From Pseudomonadota bacterium (GTDB taxonomy: Bacteria > Pseudomonadota > Alphaproteobacteria > Acetobacterales > Acetobacteraceae), in contig JAJZFF010000564.1 in NCBI GenBank assembly GCA_021805485.1, positions 1 to 10,596 of the forward strand: a stretch of 10,596 nucleotides of DNA. Reading direction: 5' to 3'. The notes beneath the pieces are model-generated. The model was given only the letters and a program-made list of their open reading frames with translations, was not told where the DNA came from and ran no database searches. Below, in pieces: positions 5,928 to 10,596 of this stretch. A program made the translations under genes and the position numbers. Every line of letters starts with the position of its first letter. Within the stretch, counting starts at the first letter, position 1.

Positions 5928-6443
5928 TCAGGCCGCGCGCAGGGCGGCGGGAAGCATGTCGATACCGCGATCGATCAGCGTGGCATCGGCCTCCACCGTC
6001 ACGGTCTGAGCGATCACCACGCGCGCAGCCTGGGTCGCGATTTCAGCCGCCGCCTGGCGCACCTCGTTGACGGCGGCCTTCTCCGCCGCGGCGATGCGGT
6101 CCATCGCCATCGCCTCGCGACGCTTCGAGGCGGCCTCCGCTTCCGCCAGCGCTTCCGCCGCGGCGCGGGCGGCTTCCTGCTTGGCCGCGGCGAGCAGCCG
6201 GCTGGCCTCGGCGAGCGCCGCTTCCCGCTGCGTCTCCGCGTCCCGCCGCATCGCTTCCGCCTCGCGGCGCAGGCGGGAGGCTTCCTCGAGCTCGCGCCGG
6301 ATGGTCTCGGCGCGGCTGTCGAGCATCGCCGTCAGCGCCCGCCACAGCCGGCCGCCGAAGATCAGGAAGAACAGGACGAAGGCGACCGCCACCCAGAAGA
6401 CCGGCTTCATCAGCTGGTAGCCGATCAGCGATTCATGAACCAT
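5928..6443 (-). CDS. atpF: F0 ATP synthase subunit b
   Basis: A 171-residue peripheral-stalk subunit. One N-terminal membrane helix (about 13-32, VFWVAVAFVLFFLIFGG) is followed by a long Ala/Glu/Arg-rich coiled coil (about 40-150) that would pair with b' and clamp F1 to subunit a. ATG at 6443 starts MVHESLIGYQ and follows the b' stop by 13 nt, with a purine-rich GGGAGAGG upstream. The frame stays open further upstream, but that would run through the b' gene and is not used. It is the fifth and last F0 gene of the operon. Low primary-sequence conservation is normal for b subunits; assignment rests on architecture plus position. Confidence 0.93.
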   Translation of the reverse strand: MVHESLIGYQLMKPVFWVAVAFVLFFLIFGGRLWRALTAMLDSRAETIRRELEEASRLRREAEAMRRDAETQREAALAEASRLLAAAKQEAARAAAEALAEAEAASKRREAMAMDRIAAAEKAAVNEVRQAAAEIATQAARVVIAQTVTVEADATLIDRGIDMLPAALRAA

Positions 6444-6456
6444 CTTCGCCTCTCCC

Positions 6457-7050
6457 TCAGCCGCGGCCGGCGAGAACCGCGCCGACCGCGCGGTCGACCG
6501 TCTCGCGCGGCGCCGCCACCGACGCCAGGCGCTGGACCATCGCCGATGCCGTTTCGGTCGCCACGTCGCGCAGCGCCGCCATCGCGGTGCCGCGCGCGGC
6601 GGTGATTTGCTGCTCCGCGGCGGCGAGTTGGGCTTCCAGCTTCCGGTTGAGCTCCACCGCGTGCCGCGCCGCCTCAGCCTTCGCCTCGGCGACCGCGCCG
6701 GCGATCGCGGCCTGCGCGTCGGCATGGGCCTTGCGCGTGGCCAAGTTCAGTTCCTGAACCGCGAGGTCCGCCTGCTCCTTCGCCCCGCGCGCCGCTTCGA
6801 GATCGCCGGCGATGGCGGCGCTGCGCTGCTCGAGCACCTGCGCCACCTGCGGCAGCGACACGCGCGAGAGCAGAACGTAGAAGATGGCGAAAATGATCGC
6901 CAGCCAGACGACCTGGCTGCCGGTCAGGGGGTTGGCGAAATTGAGCTGGGGCATGCCCTCGCCCTCGCCGGCCCAGGCGAGCGCCGGGGCCAGAATCAGC
7001 GCGGGGGCGAGCATCAGGGCGGCAAGTCCAGCACGCATCAGGCGCGTCAT
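6457..7050 (-). CDS. atpG: F0 ATP synthase subunit b'
   Basis: A 197-residue second stalk subunit (b', also called AtpF2), typical of alphaproteobacteria and phototrophs that use a b/b' heterodimer. The motif PQLNFANPLTGSQVVWLAIIFAIFYVLLSRVSLPQV at about 34-69 is characteristic; the membrane helix is about 46-62, followed by a coiled coil to the C-terminus. An additional hydrophobic stretch at 5-27 ending AWA/GEG resembles a signal peptide. The ATG at 7050 has GGAG 7 nt upstream. An internal ATG at 6954 (MPQLNF) would give a 165-residue protein without that leader, so the true start is uncertain. It lies between atpE (34-nt gap, containing the palindrome GGAACGTTCC at 7072-7081) and atpF (13-nt gap). 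Gene symbols for b' vary between genomes. Confidence 0.92.
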   Translation of the reverse strand: MTRLMRAGLAALMLAPALILAPALAWAGEGEGMPQLNFANPLTGSQVVWLAIIFAIFYVLLSRVSLPQVAQVLEQRSAAIAGDLEAARGAKEQADLAVQELNLATRKAHADAQAAIAGAVAEAKAEAARHAVELNRKLEAQLAAAEQQITAARGTAMAALRDVATETASAMVQRLASVAAPRETVDRAVGAVLAGRG

Positions 7051-7084
7051 GGGCGCACTCCGTCCGGCCAGGGAACGTTCCGGA

Positions 7085-7309
7085 TCAGGTGAAGAGGATC
7101 AGGAACGCCATCATCAGCGCGAACAGCGCCACCGCTTCGGTCAGCGCGAAGCCCAGAATGGCGAGGCCGAAGACCTGGTTGCGGGCCGAGGGGTTGCGGG
7201 CGATGCTGGTGACCAGCGAGGAGAAGATATTACCGATACCGGCGCCGACACCGGCAAGCGCGATCACCGCCAGTCCGGCACCGATCATCTTCGCGGAAGC
7301 CAAGTCCAT
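7085..7309 (-). CDS. atpE: F0 ATP synthase subunit c (proteolipid)
   Basis: A 74-residue hairpin of two membrane helices that forms the rotating c-ring. Helix 1 carries the tight-packing glycine motif AGVGAGIG (19-26). The polar loop is ARNPSARNQ (37-45). The proton-carrying carboxylate is E58 in helix 2 ([14 protein letters not shown]). Glutamate with no Q/E/S/T sodium ligand set apparent suggests H+ rather than Na+ coupling. The ATG at 7309 has a strong AAAGGAACAGGA leader, fitting the high translation that subunit c needs. It sits 72 nt after atpB, the widest spacing inside the operon. Confidence 0.98.
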   Translation of the reverse strand: MDLASAKMIGAGLAVIALAGVGAGIGNIFSSLVTSIARNPSARNQVFGLAILGFALTEAVALFALMMAFLILFT

Positions 7310-7381
7310 GTCCTGTTCCTTTCGTCGGGTAGGGATGAGCCGATCCGGCAGGCGAACGCGCGCCGGGCGAGGGGTGGGACG

Positions 7382-8140
7382 TCAGTGCAGATGCACCGCG
7401 TCGTGCAGATAGATGCAGGTGAGCACCGCGAAGACATAGGCCTGCAGGAAGGCCACCAGCACTTCGAAGCCCATCAGCGCGACATTGATGACCAGCGGCC
7501 CGAGAGCGAGCACGTAGCCGAAGGCGCCGAGGGCGCCGACCAGCATCAGCATGAAGGTCGCGAACACCTCGAACATCACGTGCCCGGCGGTCATGTTGGC
7601 GAAAAGTCGGATGGAGAGGGAAACCGGCCGGGAGATGTAGGAAATGATCTCGATCGGCACGATCAGCGGCGCCAGCACCACCGGCGCGCCCTCGGGCCAG
7701 AAATAGCTGAAGAAGTGCAGACCGTGGATGCGCAGCGCGACCGCGGTCACCAGCACGATCACCAGCACCGCCAGCGCGGCGGTGACCGCGATGTGGCTGG
7801 TGAAGGTGAAGAAATAGGGGAACAGCCCGATCAGGTTGCCGATCAGGATGAAGAAGAAGAGCGCGAACACGAACGGGAAGAAGCGCTTGCCTTCCTCGCC
7901 GATCTGCTCGACGCACATGTCGTGGATGAACTGGTAGCCGATCTCGGCCAGCGCCTGCAGCCGCCCCGGCACCACCGCGCGGCGGCGCATGCCGTAATGC
8001 AGCGCCAGCAGCACCAGCGCCGCGGCCACCACCATCATGATGTTCGAATTGGCAAAGTTCACCGAGCGGCCGATGGCGCCGAGCCCAGTGTCGAGGTGGA
8101 ACTGCCCGAGTGCGTCGATCGTCGATTTTTCGGCCGCCAC
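7382..8140 (-). CDS. atpB: F0 ATP synthase subunit a
   Basis: A 252-residue membrane subunit that forms the proton half-channels against the c-ring. The essential arginine is R178 in SLSIRLFANMTAGH. Other family marks are PFVFALFFFILIGNLIGLFPYFFTFTSH (89-116), PIEIISYISRPVSLS (162-176), and the last helix around Q233 (FLQAYVFAVLTCIYLHDAVH). The start is GTG at 8140 (GTG GCG GCC GAA AAA), chosen for family length and for GGGAG upstream (9-nt spacing). The frame is open further upstream, but that sequence lies over atpI and is not conserved-looking. It follows atpI by 47 nt. The last gene before atpE. Confidence 0.97.
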   Translation of the reverse strand: MAAEKSTIDALGQFHLDTGLGAIGRSVNFANSNIMMVVAAALVLLALHYGMRRRAVVPGRLQALAEIGYQFIHDMCVEQIGEEGKRFFPFVFALFFFILIGNLIGLFPYFFTFTSHIAVTAALAVLVIVLVTAVALRIHGLHFFSYFWPEGAPVVLAPLIVPIEIISYISRPVSLSIRLFANMTAGHVMFEVFATFMLMLVGALGAFGYVLALGPLVINVALMGFEVLVAFLQAYVFAVLTCIYLHDAVHLH

Positions 8141-8187
8141 CGTCGCTGTCTCCCGCTGTGCCGGGCAGGAATCTGGCCGGCCGCCCG

Positions 8188-8523
8188 TCAACCCGTCCCG
8201 CGACTGGAACCGCCGCCGCGTGGCGCGAACAGGCGCCACACATTCAGCACTCCGGCCGCGCCCCCCAGCATGACGAACAGGATGAGAAACAGCGGCCGGG
8301 TATGCAGCCAGCGATCGAGCCCGTAGCCGATGGCCAGCGCCACCACCAGGGCCGAAACCAGCTCCACCCCAACCCGCAGACCCACCGCCATCGGGTTCGC
8401 ACCCTCCGGAGGTTCGCCGGCCCCGCGCTCGGCCGAAGCCGCGCGGTCCAGCCCGTGTCTGTCGCGGGCCGCGTCCAGCCGCTCCTCGAAGGAGCCACCG
8501 GCACCGCCCTGCTCTTCGCTCAT
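8188..8523 (-). CDS. atpI: AtpI-type F0F1 assembly protein
   Basis: A 111-residue protein at the head of the F0 operon. The hydrophilic N-terminal 45 residues are followed by two membrane segments at about 47-66 and 76-98. The motif GYGLDRWLHTRPLFLILFVMLGGAAGVLNVWRL (66-98) is typical of alphaproteobacterial AtpI. Family members assist c-ring assembly or Mg2+ supply and are usually not essential. ATG at 8523 gives MSEEQGG; a GTG at 8532 adding three residues is an alternative, and neither has a strong Shine-Dalgarno. Its position just before atpB supports the call. The C-terminus is a Gly/Ser/Arg-rich tail. Confidence 0.92.
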   Translation of the reverse strand: MSEEQGGAGGSFEERLDAARDRHGLDRAASAERGAGEPPEGANPMAVGLRVGVELVSALVVALAIGYGLDRWLHTRPLFLILFVMLGGAAGVLNVWRLFAPRGGGSSRGTG

Positions 8524-8541
8524 TGTCCACACTCAGCAAGT

Positions 8542-8560
8542 CGCCTTGCCGAAAGGCAGG
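8542..8560 (-). other. small hairpin in the atp operon leader
   Basis: TGCC-GAAA-GGCA, extended by two or three more pairs across a one-base bulge, spans 8542-8560 in the untranslated leader between the candidate promoter and atpI. It could affect message stability. No T run is attached, so it is not a terminator. Confidence 0.35.
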
Positions 8561-8563
8561 CGC

Positions 8564-8592
8564 TTGCTAGCGACGGGCCGGAACAGTGTCAA
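8564..8592 (-). promoter_or_regulatory. sigma70-like promoter for the atp (F0) operon
   Basis: On the minus strand a perfect TTGACA (8587-8592) is followed after exactly 17 nt by TAGCAA (8564-8569). Transcription would start near 8557 and give a leader of about 34 nt to the atpI ATG. The -35 box is consensus, the -10 box only moderate. Placement directly before the operon supports it. Confidence 0.55.
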
Positions 8593-8612
8593 GTAAGGCT
8601 CAAGCCGAGGGG

Positions 8613-8650
8613 CCGGCGCCCTGCCGCACCGATCGCTCTTGCGGCGCCGG
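8613..8650. other. inverted repeats in the atpI-hemA divergent gap
   Basis: CCGGCGCC (8613-8620) pairs with GGCGCCGG (8643-8650); inside it GCCGCA (8623-8628) pairs with TGCGGC (8640-8645), so the two folds partly compete. A weak plus-strand promoter candidate for hemA follows: TTGAGC at 8671-8676 and TAGAGC at 8693-8698, 16 nt apart. The remaining 245-nt gap shows no gene. Confidence 0.3.
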
Positions 8651-8768
8651 GCGATACGGGAAATAACGGATTGAGCGGGCGGGCGGAGCCTGTAGAGCTG
8701 TCCCACCCTGCCGCCGCCTCGCGGGTTCCGTTGCCCCGGCCCTTCACGGCCAGAAACCAGAGCTGCCC

Positions 8769-9980
8769 ATGCACCCGTTCCAGCTCCATTGCCGCGCCGC
8801 GCTCGACGAGATCCGCGCCCAGGGCCGCTACCGCACCTTCACGCCGCTGCTCAAACAGGCGGACCGGTTTCCGCGCTACAGGCTGGAGCAGGGCGGCGAG
8901 CAGCGCGAGATCGTGGTCTGGTCCTCGAACGATTATCTCGGCATGGGCGCCGCCGCGGCGGTGGTGGAGGCCGCCTGCGTGGCGGCGCGGGAGATGGGCG
9001 CCGGCGCCGGCGGCACGCGCAATATCAGCGGCACGAGCCCCTGGCACGACGCCCTGGAGAGCGAACTCGCCGATCTGCACGGCAAGGCGGCCGGGCTGCT
9101 GTTCACCTCCGGCTATGTCTCCAACCACGCCGCCCTGGGCACGATCCTCGGCTCGCTGCCGGACTGGCATGTGTTCTCCGACGAGAAGAACCACGCTTCG
9201 ATGATCGCGGGCATGCGCGCCAGCCCGGCCAGGCGGGTGATTTTCCGCCACAACGATCTCGACCATCTGGAAAGCCTGCTGCGCGCCGCGCCGCCCTCGG
9301 CGCCCAAGCTCGTTGCCTTCGAGAGCGTCTATTCCATGGACGCCGACATCGCCCCGATCGGCGCGATCTGCGACCTCGCCGAGCGCTACGGCGCCATGAC
9401 CTATCTCGACGAGGTCCACGCCGTCGGCATGTACGGGCCCAATGGCGGCGGCGTCGCCGAGCGCGATGGGGTCGCCCAGCGGGTGGACATCATCGAGGGC
9501 ACGCTGGCCAAGGCGTTCGGCACCCATGGCGGCTACATCACCGGCGCGGCGGATGTCATCGACTTCATCCGCTCCACCGCCTCGGGCTTCATCTTCACCA
9601 CCTCGCTGCCGCCGATGGTCGCCGCCGCGGCGCTGGCCAGCGTGCGCCAGGTGCGCGCGGACCATGCCCGCCGCGCCAAGCTGTTCGAGCGCGCCGAGAC
9701 GCTGAAGCGCCGTCTCGACGAGGCCGGCATCGCGCGGCTGCCCTCGGTCAGCCACATCGTCCCGGTCCATGTCGGGGACGCGGCGCTGTGCAGCGCCGTC
9801 AGCCGGCGGCTGCTCGACGAGTTCAGCATCTATGCCACGCCGATCAACTACCCGACCGTGCCGCGCGGCGGCGAGCGCCTGCGCCTGACGCCCGGGCCGT
9901 TCCACACCGATGCGATGATGGACGATCTCGTCGCCGCCCTGGCCGCCGTGCTGCGGCCTGCGGTGGCGCGGGCGGCTTGA
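8769..9980 (+). CDS. hemA: 5-aminolevulinate synthase
   Basis: A 403-residue PLP enzyme that condenses glycine with succinyl-CoA to 5-aminolevulinate, the first step of haem synthesis by the C4 pathway used in alphaproteobacteria. Marks in order: [10 protein letters not shown] (51-60), [21 protein letters not shown] (77-97), [16 protein letters not shown] (104-119), the PLP-contacting [12 protein letters not shown] (212-223, D214 and H217), and the Schiff-base lysine K248 in EGTLAKAFG, at the same number as in the Rhodobacter capsulatus enzyme. The C-terminal [20 protein letters not shown] is also typical and distinguishes ALAS from 2-amino-3-ketobutyrate ligase. The start fits family length, though its Shine-Dalgarno is weak. 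The promoter is not clear. It is divergent from atpI and overlaps the next gene by 4 nt. Confidence 0.97.
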   Translation: MHPFQLHCRAALDEIRAQGRYRTFTPLLKQADRFPRYRLEQGGEQREIVVWSSNDYLGMGAAAAVVEAACVAAREMGAGAGGTRNISGTSPWHDALESELADLHGKAAGLLFTSGYVSNHAALGTILGSLPDWHVFSDEKNHASMIAGMRASPARRVIFRHNDLDHLESLLRAAPPSAPKLVAFESVYSMDADIAPIGAICDLAERYGAMTYLDEVHAVGMYGPNGGGVAERDGVAQRVDIIEGTLAKAFGTHGGYITGAADVIDFIRSTASGFIFTTSLPPMVAAAALASVRQVRADHARRAKLFERAETLKRRLDEAGIARLPSVSHIVPVHVGDAALCSAVSRRLLDEFSIYATPINYPTVPRGGERLRLTPGPFHTDAMMDDLVAALAAVLRPAVARAA

Positions 9981-10596
9981 GCGGCGCGGCCCCGCGCCCG
10001 ACCCTGCACCTCAAGCCGGGGCATGAGCGCCGCCTGAAATCGGGCCATCCCTGGGCCTTCAGCAACGAGCTGGCGCTCCACCCGGAGCATCGGGAGTGGC
10101 CGGTCGGCGGCCTGGTGCGGCTGCAGGCGGCCGACGGCTGGCAGGCCGGCACGTTCTTCTTCAACCCCCACAGCCTGATCGCCGCCCGCCGGCTGGACCG
10201 CGATCCCGAGGCGGTGATCGACGCCGCCTGGTTCACCCGCCGCATGCGCGCCGCCGCCTTCCTGCGCGCGCGCCTCCTCGGCAACCGCTTCCATCGCCTG
10301 GTGCATGCCGAGGCGGACGGCCTGCCCGGCCTCGTCATCGACCGCTACGACGACGTTCTCGTCGTCCAGCCCAACGCCGCCGGCATGGACCGGCTGCTGC
10401 CGGAGATCCTCGCCGCCCTGCGCGAGACGCTGGCGCCGCGCGCGGTGGTGGCGCGCGGGGATGCTCCGGTCCGCCACCTCGAAGGGCTCGCCGACAGCAT
10501 CCAGTTGCTGCACGGCGAGAGCGCGGCCACCCGTGTCGAGGAGGGCGGATTGATCTTCCCGGTCGATCCGCTCGGCGGCCAGAAGACCGGCTGGTT
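9977..10596 (+). CDS. RlmI-like SAM-dependent 23S rRNA methyltransferase, 5' part
   Basis: An open frame runs off the right edge (206 complete codons, 3' end missing). The visible part has an N-terminal PUA-type RNA-binding region ([23 protein letters not shown] at about 10-32, then [30 protein letters not shown]), a central domain with [21 protein letters not shown] (114-134), and the lead into the methyltransferase domain ([10 protein letters not shown]). This order matches the RlmI/YccW class of 5-methylcytosine rRNA methyltransferases; the SAM-binding and catalytic cysteine motifs would lie outside the window. The likely start is TTG at 9977, overlapping the hemA stop as TTGA, so translation is probably coupled to hemA. 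No in-frame ATG occurs near the N-terminus. Exact target site cannot be told from this part. Confidence 0.88.
   Translation, partial: MSGAAPRPTLHLKPGHERRLKSGHPWAFSNELALHPEHREWPVGGLVRLQAADGWQAGTFFFNPHSLIAARRLDRDPEAVIDAAWFTRRMRAAAFLRARLLGNRFHRLVHAEADGLPGLVIDRYDDVLVVQPNAAGMDRLLPEILAALRETLAPRAVVARGDAPVRHLEGLADSIQLLHGESAATRVEEGGLIFPVDPLGGQKTGW

Noticed and set aside
6884..8326. 480-residue plus-strand frame across atpE and atpB
   Set aside because: It crosses several conserved minus-strand genes and their gaps; its His/Gln/Asp/Arg-rich product is a typical reverse-strand artefact.
8141..8539. N-terminal extension of atpB through atpI
   Set aside because: The frame is open but overlaps atpI in another frame; the GTG at 8140 with a Shine-Dalgarno gives the normal subunit a length.
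8589..9905. 438-residue minus-strand frame over hemA
   Set aside because: It is antisense to hemA, whose PLP lysine and other motifs are intact.

Overview
The window reads as ordinary chromosome of a high-GC alphaproteobacterium with methylotrophic capacity. Four things point there: an ALAS-type hemA (the C4 Shemin pathway is a hallmark of the class), an F0 ATP synthase operon of the a-c-b'-b type standing apart from F1 genes, a xoxF-xoxG-xoxJ lanthanide methanol dehydrogenase cluster, and a glutathione-dependent formaldehyde dehydrogenase beside it. I cannot fix the genus. No mobile element, CRISPR array, tRNA or rRNA is visible. All fully contained genes look intact and GC-rich at third codon positions.

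Layout. (1) 3-221 (+) is the 3' end of an unrecognised gene, followed by a 14-bp tandem repeat. (2) 294-3497 (-) holds xoxF, xoxG and xoxJ, transcribed in that order. The 121-nt xoxF-xoxG gap carries two strong inverted repeats and a short duplication. (3) 3498-3868 is a divergent control region with an exact 19-bp tandem repeat in the xoxF leader. (4) 3869-5334 (+) holds adhC and a translationally coupled small exported protein with four cysteines that I do not recognise. (5) 5359-8523 (-) holds the F0 operon atpI-atpB-atpE-atpF'(b')-atpF(b), followed by a YqhA-family (UPF0114) membrane protein gene. A good sigma70-like promoter lies before atpI. (6) 8769-10596 (+) holds hemA, then a coupled RlmI-like rRNA methyltransferase gene that runs off the window.

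How the genes work together. XoxF, with PQQ and a lanthanide, would oxidise methanol in the periplasm and pass electrons to cytochrome XoxG. XoxJ is the periplasmic binding-protein-like partner. Formaldehyde reaching the cytoplasm would be taken by AdhC as S-hydroxymethylglutathione. The F0 genes build the membrane proton channel that uses the resulting proton-motive force, and HemA supplies haem precursor for cytochromes. The link between the xox/adhC block and the atp/hemA block is adjacency only.

I found no clearly new biological system. The points most worth a second look are the small four-cysteine protein coupled to adhC, the hairpin pair between xoxF and xoxG, and the 19-bp tandem repeat upstream of xoxF.
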